Assembly (NCBI GenBank): GCA_017629145.1
Contig: JAGBXR010000003.1
Location: 1 to 64,000, forward strand
Reading direction: 5' to 3'
Length of the DNA: 64,000 nucleotides
Origin: Alistipes sp.
Lineage (GTDB): Bacteria; Bacteroidota; Bacteroidia; Bacteroidales; Rikenellaceae
Shown here: in pieces, positions 53,779-62,064 of the stretch
Position numbering within the stretch: the stretch's first letter is position 1
How the letters are laid out: the number at the start of each line of letters is the position of its first letter
Position numbers and translations under genes: made by a program
The notes under the pieces: model-generated
Database searches by the model: none
What the model was told of the DNA's origin: nothing
What the model saw: only the letters and a program-made list of their open reading frames with translations

Positions 53779-53883
53779 ACAATATTAATTGTTGTGTTTT
53801 ATTTCGCTCATACAAATGTAATACTTAATTTGGAAAATATCTGCGTGCAACAATAAAATGTGAAAAAAAAATCCGAATCTGTA

Positions 53884-53912
53884 TTGGATTAGCAAAAAAA
53901 ATAGTATATTTG
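53884..53912 (+). promoter_or_regulatory. Promoter for rho
   Basis: TTG at 53884-53886 and TATATTTG at 53905-53912, 18 nt apart. The leader to the rho ATG is about 70 nt. Confidence 0.7.
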
Positions 53913-53934
53913 CATTGCTTTTGAACAAGAAAAT

Positions 53935-54000
53935 ATGCCTTGGCCTCGGTTCCCAAGAGGCGATAAGGAGAAATCAATAATTTATATATGCAGGATTTAA
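53935..54000 (+). CDS. Possible 21-codon upstream ORF overlapping the rho start
   Basis: ATG at 53935 opens a frame ([14 protein letters not shown], then IIYICRI) that ends in TAA at 53998-54000, 13 nt inside rho in another frame. Two competing short stems lie in its first half (53939-53943/53953-53957 and 53943-53947/53957-53961). Rho is known to be autoregulated through its leader in E. coli; whether this frame is translated is unknown. Confidence 0.3.
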   Translation: MPWPRFPRGDKEKSIIYICRI

Positions 54001-55721
54001 CAACATTGGAGGGTAAAACAATTGTTGAGTTGCGCGAAATTGCGAAGGTGCTCGGTATTACTCCATCCAATATGAAGAAAGGTGAGTTGCTCGAGAAGAT
54101 TATGGCTGTTGCCACTGGTGGTGCTCAAAATGAGTCGCCCGAGGCACGCAGCGAGGACGAAGTGAATGAAACCGGCGCCCCACGTCGTATTCGCCGTCCA
54201 CGTATGAGTAGCGTCAAGGTTGGCGGCTCTCCTGCTTCATCGTATCCAAATACAGCTGCCCAGACAGAGGCAGAACCAGTAGAGCCTGTGGCAGAACCAG
54301 TCGTGGCCAATACCCCTGCAAATGATGATGGCGGCGTAGATGGCGCTCCAGCACCCAAACGTCGTGGTCGTAAGCCAAAGAGGGGAGTTGAGCAGGTGCG
54401 TGCAGCAGAGGTGCAACCCACAACTGTCGAGCCCGAGGCTGGTGGCTATGTCGAAGATGACGCATCAGAGGCAATCGATATCGATCCCAACGAGGAGGTT
54501 ACCCCTATGTCGGAAGGCAACATTTTCGATTCGGTCATCTATGACGACGAGGACGAGGATATCGCCCCAGCAACCGATGCGAATGGTATCACAAAGGACG
54601 ATTTCACTGCAGAGATTGAGGGTGAGGGTGTGCTAGAGATTATGGCAGACGGCTATGGCTTCCTGCGCTCGGCAGATTACAACTATCTCAATTCACCAGA
54701 TGATGTCTATGTTTCACCATCGCAGATTAAACTCTTTGGATTGAAGCCTGGTGATACGGTGAGTGGTACTATTCGTCCGCCAAAGGATGGCGAGAAGTAC
54801 TTCCCATTGGTACACGTAGAGACTATTAATGGCCTTAAGCCAGATTATGTGCGTGATCGTCAGCAGTTTGAATATCTTACACCATTGTTCCCAAGTGAGA
54901 AGTTTGTGCTTACGGGCAACGGTCATAACTCGGTATCCAACCGCATAATCGACCTCTTTGCGCCTATCGGTAAGGGTCAGCGTGCGTTGATTGTAGCACA
55001 GCCAAAGACTGGTAAGACAATGCTTTTGCAGTCTATCGCAAACGCGATTTCCGATAATCACCCCGAGGTATATATGATTGTGTTGCTCATCGATGAGCGC
55101 CCAGAGGAGGTTACGGAGATGGCACGTCACGTCAAGGCTGAAGTTGTTGCTTCGACATTCGATGAGCAGGCTTCACGTCACGTGAAGGTTGCCGAAATGG
55201 TGCTTGAGAAGGCAAAACGTATGGTAGAGTGCGGCCACGATGTGGTTATCTTCCTCGACTCTATCACTCGTCTGGCACGTGCCTACAACTCGGTGCAGCC
55301 AGCATCGGGTAAGGTGCTCTCGGGTGGTGTTGATGCCAATGCATTGCACAAACCAAAGCGTTTCTTCGGTGCCGCACGTAATACGGAGGAGCGTGGCTCG
55401 CTGACGATTATCGCAACGGCGCTTATCGATACAGGCTCTAAGATGGACGAGGTTATCTTCGAGGAGTTCAAGGGTACCGGTAATATGGAGCTCCAGCTCG
55501 ATCGTAAGTTGGCAAATAAGCGTATCTATCCGGCTGTCGATGTTGTTGCATCGGGTACACGTCGTGAGGACTTGCTATTACCCCAGAATGTTATGCAGCG
55601 CACGTGGATACTTCGCAAGCATCTCTCGGATATGACAACTGTCGAGGCTATGGAGTTCTTGCAGAAGCAGATGAATCTCACGCGAACAAACGATGAGTTT
55701 TTGGCTACGATGAATCAGTAG
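53988..55721 (+). CDS. rho: Transcription termination factor Rho
   Basis: 577 residues, against 419 in E. coli. An N-terminal Rho-N (SAP-like) helix domain is at about 1-45 ([20 protein letters not shown]). Residues about 45-205 are a low-complexity, Pro/Ala/Glu/basic insertion ([12 protein letters not shown]). The RNA-binding cold-shock domain follows ([20 protein letters not shown]), then the hexameric ATPase with Walker [19 protein letters not shown] (336-343), [15 protein letters not shown] and the R-loop region [12 protein letters not shown]. Large N-terminal insertions are known in Bacteroidetes Rho and may promote RNA binding or condensation. Confidence 0.95.
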   Translation: MQDLTTLEGKTIVELREIAKVLGITPSNMKKGELLEKIMAVATGGAQNESPEARSEDEVNETGAPRRIRRPRMSSVKVGGSPASSYPNTAAQTEAEPVEPVAEPVVANTPANDDGGVDGAPAPKRRGRKPKRGVEQVRAAEVQPTTVEPEAGGYVEDDASEAIDIDPNEEVTPMSEGNIFDSVIYDDEDEDIAPATDANGITKDDFTAEIEGEGVLEIMADGYGFLRSADYNYLNSPDDVYVSPSQIKLFGLKPGDTVSGTIRPPKDGEKYFPLVHVETINGLKPDYVRDRQQFEYLTPLFPSEKFVLTGNGHNSVSNRIIDLFAPIGKGQRALIVAQPKTGKTMLLQSIANAISDNHPEVYMIVLLIDERPEEVTEMARHVKAEVVASTFDEQASRHVKVAEMVLEKAKRMVECGHDVVIFLDSITRLARAYNSVQPASGKVLSGGVDANALHKPKRFFGAARNTEERGSLTIIATALIDTGSKMDEVIFEEFKGTGNMELQLDRKLANKRIYPAVDVVASGTRREDLLLPQNVMQRTWILRKHLSDMTTVEAMEFLQKQMNLTRTNDEFLATMNQ

Positions 55722-55751
55722 CGATTTATAAAGCTATAATTGATATAATAT

Positions 55752-55783
55752 CTGGAGGCGGTGATGTACTGCCTCCAGTTTTT
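55752..55783 (+). terminator. Intrinsic terminator after rho
   Basis: ctggaggc (55752-55759) pairs with gcctccag (55771-55778), followed by five T residues. Confidence 0.9.
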
Positions 55784-55809
55784 GTATCGGAAGTGTAGGT
55801 CTGCGGAGG

Positions 55810-55839
55810 TTGTTTTTTATGATAAAAGCTGTATATTTG
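55810..55839 (+). promoter_or_regulatory. Promoter for the S1/P1 nuclease gene
   Basis: TTG at 55810-55812 and TATATTTG at 55832-55839 with a 19-nt spacer, 26 nt before the ATG. Confidence 0.72.
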
Positions 55840-55865
55840 CAATAATATAACAAACAAAATATTAA

Positions 55866-56636
55866 ATGCGAAAACTTGTATTTACACTAATGGCAGCATT
55901 GCTGCCGTCTATAGCATTTGCTTGGGGACAGAAGGGACACGATGTGGTTGCCAACATTGCTGAACAGCATATATCGAAGCGAGCTAAGGCGAAGATTGAG
56001 CGTGTTCTCGATGGCCATTCAATGGTCTATGTAGCAAATTGGATGGATAATGCGAGTCATACGCCAGATTATAGCTATACAAAGACGTGGCACTACTGCA
56101 ATGCCGATGCGAGCAATGGTGGCTACGCCGAGGCAGCGAAAAATGAGAAGGGCGATGTTGTCGTAGCGATAACGGATATCGTTACTCGTCTTAAGAGCGG
56201 AGAACTATCGGCAGATGATGAGCGCGTAGCGCTGATGATGCTCATACATCTTGTTGGCGATCTCCACTGCCCGATGCACGCAGGACGTGCCGAGGATTTG
56301 GGCGGCAACAGAGTGAAGGTGTCGTTCTTTGGCAAGAAGACAAACCTGCACTCGGTGTGGGATAGCGACATAGTGGAGTCGGCGCACCGCTGGAGTTATA
56401 GCGAGTGGCAGCAGCAGATTGATAGGGTAGAGCGCAGGGTGGCGAAGAGTTACGTGCAGGGCGATGTTGTGGCGTGGTACGACGAGTCGTTACGCATTGC
56501 CGCTACTATTTATGAGGCAACGCCCGAGGATAGCAAACTGTCGTATGACTATGTGGGGCGCTTTCGTACGACTATAGAGGAGCAGTTGCTCAAGGGTGGC
56601 CTACGTCTTGCAGCTCTGTTAGAGGAGATATATTAG
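55866..56636 (+). CDS. Secreted S1/P1-type zinc nuclease
   Basis: 256 residues with a signal peptide ending AFA; the mature protein then begins WGQKGHDVVANIAEQHI, where the N-terminal Trp and the His/Asp residues bind the trinuclear zinc centre. Further zinc-ligand words are ANWMDNASHTPDYSYTKTWHY, MLIHLVGDLHCPMHAGRAEDLGGN and TNLHSVWDSDIVE. These enzymes degrade single-stranded DNA and RNA and 3'-nucleotides outside the cytoplasm, for nutrient salvage. Complete set of ligands seen. Single-gene unit. Confidence 0.93.
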   Translation: MRKLVFTLMAALLPSIAFAWGQKGHDVVANIAEQHISKRAKAKIERVLDGHSMVYVANWMDNASHTPDYSYTKTWHYCNADASNGGYAEAAKNEKGDVVVAITDIVTRLKSGELSADDERVALMMLIHLVGDLHCPMHAGRAEDLGGNRVKVSFFGKKTNLHSVWDSDIVESAHRWSYSEWQQQIDRVERRVAKSYVQGDVVAWYDESLRIAATIYEATPEDSKLSYDYVGRFRTTIEEQLLKGGLRLAALLEEIY

Positions 56637-56742
56637 AGCGAGTAGATACGTGGTGCGGTGGTAATTGCTACGTCTAAAATCAGTTATTCCTATTTGAAAT
56701 CTCACAAAGAACAGATTTTTTATAAAATAAGCTCCAAAAATT

Positions 56743-56772
56743 TTGGAGAATAGAAAAAAGTGTGTATATTTG
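56743..56772 (+). promoter_or_regulatory. Promoter for tRNA-His
   Basis: TTG at 56743-56745 and TATATTTG at 56765-56772 with exactly 19 nt between, 27 nt before the tRNA. Confidence 0.7.
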
Positions 56773-56798
56773 CACCCGATTTGGGAAACAAATCAAAT

Positions 56799-56873
56799 GG
56801 TGGATGTAGCTCAGTCGGTTAGAGTAGAGGATTGTGGTTCCTAAGGTCGTGGGTTCGAATCCCATCTTCCACC
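56799..56873 (+). tRNA. tRNA-His (anticodon GTG)
   Basis: Cloverleaf read by eye: an extra 5' G (position -1, typical of tRNA-His), acceptor GTGGATG with CTTCCAC, D-arm GCTC/GAGT, anticodon loop TTGTGGT (GTG), T-arm GTGGG/CCCAT. CCA is not encoded. Pairing has flaws: U6-U67 in the acceptor, G27-A43 in the anticodon stem and two terminal G-U pairs. With a consensus promoter and terminator around it, a real gene is likely. Confidence 0.88.
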
Positions 56874-56876
56874 CTG

Positions 56877-56912
56877 AAACCTTGTTGCAAGCAATTGTAG
56901 CAAGGTTTTTTT
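56877..56912 (+). terminator. Intrinsic terminator after tRNA-His
   Basis: aaaccttg (56877-56884) pairs with caaggttt (56901-56908), followed by a run of T residues. Confidence 0.85.
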
Positions 56913-56963
56913 GTGTCCTATACTATCGTTGCTAGTTTAAGCGATGGTACTGGATAAAACAGA

Positions 56964-56989
56964 AGAGATGCGACCGTAATCGCATCTCT
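56964..56989. terminator. Hairpin downstream of the zeta-type unit
   Basis: agagatgcga (56964-56973) pairs perfectly with tcgcatctct (56980-56989) around a 6-nt loop. It lies past the minus-strand 53-codon gene. The T-tract on that strand is weak. Confidence 0.65.
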
Positions 56990-57036
56990 TAATTTCTTTT
57001 GTTCTTGGCATTTGTTCGCAACGTTACGCCCGAATG

Positions 57037-57198
57037 CTACTGACGTAGCTGGTCGGGTGTGAGGCGGACAACTTGACCATCGCGCACAACAACCAAGTCG
57101 CCGTTATCCTTGCGCGTGCGCTCAATCAATCGACGCTGCGCAAGAAGGATGCCTGCATCAATTCTCTCCTGTAGTTCTCTTATCTCAAACTCACTCAT
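57037..57198 (-). CDS. Small protein overlapping the zeta-type gene, candidate partner
   Basis: A 53-residue protein starting at ATG 57198 (MSEFEIRELQERIDAGILLA) and stopping at TAG (57037-57039). The N-terminal half is a charged amphipathic helix (to about residue 30), the C-terminal half reads as a short beta hairpin with DLVVVRDGQVVRLTPDQL. The start overlaps the last 8 bp of the zeta-type gene, so translation is probably coupled. I do not recognise the family. It could be an antitoxin or regulator of the kinase; order toxin-then-partner is less common. Confidence 0.7.
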   Translation of the reverse strand: MSEFEIRELQERIDAGILLAQRRLIERTRKDNGDLVVVRDGQVVRLTPDQLRQ

Positions 57199-57763
57199 AA
57201 CTCAATATCTTCTGATAAGCTAACGTGTCAACTATCTCTTTTATTTCGCCCTTTGAGCCATATGCAATCTTACGAACTCCCTCTGCTGTCGAGTTGTCAT
57301 AGATTACCCAATAGTCGCATATAGGCATATAGAGCTTCGTGAGGTTGCGCATACTACTCTCGTAGCGGCGGCGGATAGTATTGGTGGGGATGTTGTGTCC
57401 TCCGAGACTTACGCGCTTAGCAACACGCTCTATCGCCTGCTCGGGAGTTGGAAGCCAGAAATAGAGCAAAGATACGAAATAGCCGCACTCGTGAGCGCGT
57501 TCTATAAACTTCTGATATGTGCGTGTAGAAAGTGTAGTTTCAAAGGCAAAATCTGTCCCTTCTTCGAGAAGATCGTTAATGCGTCGGAGCATCAAACGGC
57601 CAGCTTCGATAGCCATACTATCGGGATTAAAGGGCGAGAGGCCGCGAGCTATCTCGTCGGCATTAACAAATTCGTGGCAGTGGAGCAGCTCGGGCAACAT
57701 TGTGTAAGATGCTGTAGTTTTACCAGCACCATTGCAACCTGCTATGACGTAGAGCTTCTGCAT
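57191..57763 (-). CDS. Zeta-toxin-like ATPase/kinase
   Basis: 190 residues. The Walker A motif GCNGAGKTT is at 9-17, FVNADEIARGLSPF follows, then FAFETTLST (Walker B-like/substrate loop of zeta proteins), and the lid RRRYESSMRNL. Zeta toxins phosphorylate UDP-N-acetylglucosamine and block peptidoglycan synthesis; chromosomal zeta-like ATPases may have other roles. No epsilon-antitoxin-like gene is upstream; instead a 53-residue ORF overlaps the 3' end. Confidence 0.85.
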   Translation of the reverse strand: MQKLYVIAGCNGAGKTTASYTMLPELLHCHEFVNADEIARGLSPFNPDSMAIEAGRLMLRRINDLLEEGTDFAFETTLSTRTYQKFIERAHECGYFVSLLYFWLPTPEQAIERVAKRVSLGGHNIPTNTIRRRYESSMRNLTKLYMPICDYWVIYDNSTAEGVRKIAYGSKGEIKEIVDTLAYQKILSYE

Positions 57764-57783
57764 AATTGTTACTTTTCTCTGCG

Positions 57784-57813
57784 CAAATATACTATATTTT
57801 GCTATAATTGCAA
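57784..57813 (-). promoter_or_regulatory. Promoter for the zeta-type unit
   Basis: On the minus strand TTG (complement of 57811-57813) and TATATTTG (complement of 57784-57791) have a 19-nt spacer, 20 nt upstream of the ATG at 57763. Confidence 0.72.
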
Positions 57814-57860
57814 AATATTTAACCTCTTTTTATGAATAAATAGTACTGTGCTAATATCGG

Positions 57861-58799
57861 CTACCTACTCATTGCGGCTTCGATTGCTGCCACATTCGTG
57901 CCATCCTTGATTATCACACGCTTCGCGTTATCAAGTAAATAGAGCGACGGAATTGCGCGTAAATCGTATAGGTTATCAGTCGATATTTTCATCTCTTTAT
58001 CGTATGCTACAATCCATCTCGATGGCATCGACTCTAACTTATTACGCCACGCTTGGAGATCCTCATCGGGGTAAATCGACAATATCTTCAGTTGATCGGC
58101 TTCAATCATAGCGTTCATAAGTGGAGAGGAGTCGATCTCTGCGATGATATCGGCACACATATTACATCCAGGATTGCTGAACATAACGAGTGTGTATCGC
58201 GCGTCGATATTGTGCATACGAGACTCTCTGCCGTCAGCCGTCGTGTATGTGAAATCTGCTGCAGTCTCGCCAATTCGGTTTTTGCGAGCTATGGCTAGAT
58301 CGTGTTCGAAGATAATGCGATCGTATTCATCCATATGTGGTGACTCAATCAGCTCCTCGAGTATTGGTATATAATATTCGTCATTGCGCAACGGAGAGTT
58401 TGGGTCGTGTAGTATCATTGTGCTCACGTCGATGAACAGATCAAGTACCGGGCGACTTGCTTCGGCTCGATGAATTATCGCGCGAAGAAGCGAGTCAGCG
58501 CGCTGTGGTTCTATGTAGACAACATAGTCGGCAAATGCTTGGATTACGCTTGTTCGATTATATGCTGTGACAAGCGTATCAGCTTCAAAGTTAAAACTAT
58601 CCCAGTATCCATCAATAGCACGTTGATACTCTTCGAATGATTCGATGCGCGATGGGTAGAATTCGGGCTCAAAACATATGCTATTTGCTGCAGGGAGTGT
58701 TGTGGCTGTATCGATATTACTATCCGCTTTGGGCGTATGCTTGTCACCACAAGCGATGAGTGCAATGGAAAAGAGTGATAGTATGGAGCGTCGAATCAT
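57861..58799 (-). CDS. Thioredoxin-like lipoprotein
   Basis: 312 residues, lipobox ALIAC (Cys17). An N-terminal helical region (about 45-170) of the DUF5106 kind is followed by a TlpA-like thioredoxin domain: GETAADFTYTTADG, then MFSNPGCNMC with Cys212 and Cys215 as the active pair, and the cis-Pro region RAIPSLYLLD. It probably reduces or isomerises disulfides in the periplasm. Single-gene unit. Confidence 0.82.
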   Translation of the reverse strand: MIRRSILSLFSIALIACGDKHTPKADSNIDTATTLPAANSICFEPEFYPSRIESFEEYQRAIDGYWDSFNFEADTLVTAYNRTSVIQAFADYVVYIEPQRADSLLRAIIHRAEASRPVLDLFIDVSTMILHDPNSPLRNDEYYIPILEELIESPHMDEYDRIIFEHDLAIARKNRIGETAADFTYTTADGRESRMHNIDARYTLVMFSNPGCNMCADIIAEIDSSPLMNAMIEADQLKILSIYPDEDLQAWRNKLESMPSRWIVAYDKEMKISTDNLYDLRAIPSLYLLDNAKRVIIKDGTNVAAIEAAMSR

Positions 58800-58814
58800 A
58801 GGATAATGCGATTT

Positions 58815-58848
58815 AAAAAAAGGCTGTCCGAATTATTCTCGAACAGCC
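58815..58848 (-). terminator. Intrinsic terminator after argS
   Basis: ggctgtccga (58822-58831) and tcgaacagcc (58839-58848) pair with one G-U; on the minus strand seven T residues follow. It lies between argS and the thioredoxin-like gene. Confidence 0.9.
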
Positions 58849-58863
58849 CCGTAATACCATATA

Positions 58864-60642
58864 TTACATTCTCTCAGGAACTGCAATGCCCAAGAGAGAC
58901 ATTGCCGAGCGAATTACACGTGCTACCTCCTTGGCAAGCATCAAGCGCAGTGCGCGTACTGCAACGTTCTCCTCCTTAAGGATAGAGTGGTCGTGGTAGT
59001 AGCCATTGAACTGCTTTGCAAGGTCATATGCATATGCCGCGATAACCGATGGCGCGAACTGCTCGCCAGCTGTGCGAACTGTTGCAGGGTACTCCGACAA
59101 AAGCTTGATGAGTTCAACCTCTGCTGGAAGGAGCTCTGCTGCTGTGAACTCCTCTGTAGAGATGTTCGCCTCCTGTGCCTTGCGCAAAATAGAGCAGATA
59201 CGTGCGTGAGTATATTGGATGAATGGGCCAGTGTTACCGTTGAAGTCGATAGACTCGCGTGGATCGAAGAGCATAGTCTTCTTTGGGTCCACCTTGAGGA
59301 TGAAATACTTCAACGCGCCGAGACCTACTATCTCCGAGATTGCTGCTGCATCCTCCTCTGATACGCCATCGAGCTTACCAAGTTCGGCAGACATCTCACG
59401 TGCTGTGCCGATCATATCTGCGATGAGGTCGTCTGCATCAACAACTGTACCCTCGCGTGACTTCATCTTACCCTCTGGCAACTCAACCATACCATATGAG
59501 AGGTGGAAGATATTGTCACTCCACTCGTAGCCGAGCTTCTTGAGAACGAGCTTAAGTACCTGGAAGTGGTAGTTCTGTTCGTTACCTACGACATAAATCA
59601 TATCGTCGAGGCTATTCTCCTCGAAGCGGCTAAGTGCTGTGCCGAGGTCCTGGGTCATATAAACCGATGTTCCATCGCCACGGAGCAGGAGCTTCTGATC
59701 AAGACCATCTGCCTCGAGGTCGATCCATACAGAGTTGTCTTCCTTGCGGAAGAATACGCCCTTCTTCAAACCATCCTCAACGAGGCTCTTACCGAGAAGA
59801 TACGTCTGTGACTCGTAGTATACCTTATCGAAATCTACGCCCATAGCCTTGTACGTAACGTCGAAGCCCTCGTATACCCAGCCATTCATCTTCTCCCAGA
59901 GAGCATATACCTCTGGCTCCTTGGCCTCCCACTGACGCAACATCTCCTGTGCCTTGCGCATAATGGATGCCTCGCGCTTTGCCTCATCTTCCGAAAGACC
60001 CTTCTCGGCCATAAGCTCCTTAACTTCGGCCTTATAGTGCTTGTCGAACTCGACATAGTACTTACCTACAAGGTGGTCACCCTTCATTCCCGATGTCTCA
60101 GGAGTCTCGCCATTACCATAGAGCTGCCAAGCAAGCATCGACTTGCAAATGTGAATACCGCGGTCGTTTACAAGGTTTACCTTGATTACATTGTGACCGT
60201 TAGCCTTGAGGATTGTAGCCACAGAGTAACCGAGGAGGTTATTGCGGATGTGACCCAGGTGAAGAGGCTTGTTGGTATTTGGTGATGAGTACTCAATCAT
60301 AATTGTACGACCCGATGCCGGTGCCATACCGTAGTCCTTGGTTGCTGTGATGTCCGCAAAGCGTGCCGCCCAGAATGAAGGCTCTACAACAAGGTTAAGG
60401 AAGCCCTTAATTACGTTGAAGCTCTTGATCTCAGGTGTAGATGCTACGATCTTCTCGCCAAGCTCTGTGGCTGTGGCCTCGGGTGATTTGCGAGATGCAC
60501 GCAAAAGTGGGAATACGACAACCGTGTAGTCACCCTCAAACTCCTTGCGTGTCTTCTGTATCTGCAAGTTGTCGCTTGTGCCGTAAAGCTCGTTTGAAGC
60601 TGTAGCAACGATACTTGAGATAAACTCTTCGATGTTAATCAT
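58864..60642 (-). CDS. argS: Arginyl-tRNA synthetase
   Basis: 592 residues. Class I synthetase with the HIGH-type motif in PLHLGHIRNNLLG and the SSPNTNKP approach. GKMKSREGTVV takes the place of KMSKS, as in many ArgRS. An N-terminal additional domain (Add1, about 1-110) and the C-terminal DALR anticodon-binding domain (ending SLLGIAVPERM) are present. A TACCTTTG box lies upstream on the minus strand (60690-60697). It is divergent from dusB. Confidence 0.96.
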   Translation of the reverse strand: MINIEEFISSIVATASNELYGTSDNLQIQKTRKEFEGDYTVVVFPLLRASRKSPEATATELGEKIVASTPEIKSFNVIKGFLNLVVEPSFWAARFADITATKDYGMAPASGRTIMIEYSSPNTNKPLHLGHIRNNLLGYSVATILKANGHNVIKVNLVNDRGIHICKSMLAWQLYGNGETPETSGMKGDHLVGKYYVEFDKHYKAEVKELMAEKGLSEDEAKREASIMRKAQEMLRQWEAKEPEVYALWEKMNGWVYEGFDVTYKAMGVDFDKVYYESQTYLLGKSLVEDGLKKGVFFRKEDNSVWIDLEADGLDQKLLLRGDGTSVYMTQDLGTALSRFEENSLDDMIYVVGNEQNYHFQVLKLVLKKLGYEWSDNIFHLSYGMVELPEGKMKSREGTVVDADDLIADMIGTAREMSAELGKLDGVSEEDAAAISEIVGLGALKYFILKVDPKKTMLFDPRESIDFNGNTGPFIQYTHARICSILRKAQEANISTEEFTAAELLPAEVELIKLLSEYPATVRTAGEQFAPSVIAAYAYDLAKQFNGYYHDHSILKEENVAVRALRLMLAKEVARVIRSAMSLLGIAVPERM

Positions 60643-60768
60643 ACTAACTCTTTTTATTTTATACCTAATATATTCATATTATTAACGCGCAAAGGTAAGT
60701 TTTCTTTATCAAATAATCGCTATTTACATCGAAAATTTCTACCTTTGCGCTATTATTTGATGTGAATT

Positions 60769-61791
60769 ATGAAAATTGCAGATATCGAACTCGGCTCACA
60801 GCCGCTATTTCTCGCTCCGATGGAGGATGTCACAGACCCTTCATTCCGCTATATGTGCAAGAAGTTTGGTGCTGATGTCGTCTATACAGAGTTTATCTCG
60901 TCGGATGGTCTTATTCGTGATGCTTGGAAATCGCGAGCCAAACTCAATATTGCCGACGAGGAGCGTCCTGTAGGTATTCAGATTTATGGGCATCTTATCG
61001 AGCCTATGGTCGAGGCAGCACGTATCGCCGAGAGCGCCAATTCTGATATTATCGACATCAACTTTGGCTGTCCGGTGAAGAAGATTGCCAATCGTGGTGC
61101 TGGCTCGGGTATGATGAAGGATCCCGACCTTATGGTAGAGATGACGCGCCAAATTGTTAAGGCGGTGAATAAACCTGTAACGGTAAAAACGCGTCTCGGT
61201 TGGAGTGACGAGATGAAGAATATAGAGGAGATAGCTTTGCGCTTGCAGGATGTCGGTATTGCTGCTCTCACAATCCACGGTCGCACTCGCTCCCAGATGT
61301 ATCGAGGTGAGGCTGACTGGACGCTTATCGGTAAAATTAAGAATGATCCGCGTATAACAATACCCATAATCGGCAATGGCGATGTTGACTCGGCAGAGAA
61401 ATGTAAGCAGATGTTTGATCGCTACGGTGTCGATGGTGTTATGATCGGTCGCGCAACGTATGGCCGTCCGTGGATATTCCGAGAGTGCCGCCACTATCTT
61501 GAGACGGGTGAACTATTGCCTCAGCCTACGGTTATTGAGCGTGTCGCTATTGCCAAAGAGCATTTGCAGAAATCTCTCGAGGTTAAGGGTGATAGGGTAG
61601 GAATACTTGAGATGAGACGACATTTGACCAACTATTTCAAGGGTTTACCCGATTTTAAGCAGACTCGCCTAAAGCTTGTGACATCGTTCGATGTAGCGGA
61701 GATTAATTCTACTTTAGACTATGTTGCAGAGCATTGGGGTGATTTCGATATGCGTGAGATAAAGCCGGCGCCTTTGTCGCACGATATTTAG
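60769..61791 (+). CDS. dusB: tRNA-dihydrouridine synthase
   Basis: 340 residues. FMN-dependent reduction of uridines in tRNA D-loops. FLAPMEDVTDPSFR at the N-terminus, INFGCPVKKIANRGAGSGMM (catalytic Cys region), VKTRLGW and IGNGDVDSAEKC are typical; the DusB label rests on overall pattern and could be a Bacteroidetes Dus with broad role. A TACCTTTG box at 60740-60747 lies 21 nt upstream. A terminator follows the stop. Confidence 0.9.
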   Translation: MKIADIELGSQPLFLAPMEDVTDPSFRYMCKKFGADVVYTEFISSDGLIRDAWKSRAKLNIADEERPVGIQIYGHLIEPMVEAARIAESANSDIIDINFGCPVKKIANRGAGSGMMKDPDLMVEMTRQIVKAVNKPVTVKTRLGWSDEMKNIEEIALRLQDVGIAALTIHGRTRSQMYRGEADWTLIGKIKNDPRITIPIIGNGDVDSAEKCKQMFDRYGVDGVMIGRATYGRPWIFRECRHYLETGELLPQPTVIERVAIAKEHLQKSLEVKGDRVGILEMRRHLTNYFKGLPDFKQTRLKLVTSFDVAEINSTLDYVAEHWGDFDMREIKPAPLSHDI

Positions 61792-61814
61792 TGGTTAAAC
61801 TATTGGGTAGTTAT

Positions 61815-61853
61815 TGGCTTGAATGGATCACCATTCGAGCCATTTTTGTTTTT
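61815..61853 (+). terminator. Intrinsic terminator after dusB
   Basis: tggcttgaatgg (61815-61826) pairs with ccattcgagcca (61831-61842) with one G-U pair and a 4-nt loop, followed by a T-rich tract. Bases 61854-61970 show nothing else recognisable. Confidence 0.88.
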
Positions 61854-61970
61854 ATCGAGATGGTATGTTGTGTCATTGGCTATGAGTGTGGCGATGGGGT
61901 AAATAACGATATAACGAATAGGTATAAATGCGTATTATCGTGTGTGAATTGTGAAATAAAGGTCAAAAGG

Positions 61971-62002
61971 TTGGGCAATTCCAAAAATTTTAGCTATTTT
62001 TG
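61971..62002 (+). promoter_or_regulatory. Promoter for the SBF transporter
   Basis: TTG at 61971-61973 and TATTTTTG at 61995-62002, 21 nt apart, 62 nt before the chosen ATG. Confidence 0.5.
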
Positions 62003-62064
62003 TAAATATTTGTTAAACTATTAATGTGCTTAAATCCTCGTCGATTGATGCACAACCATACACA

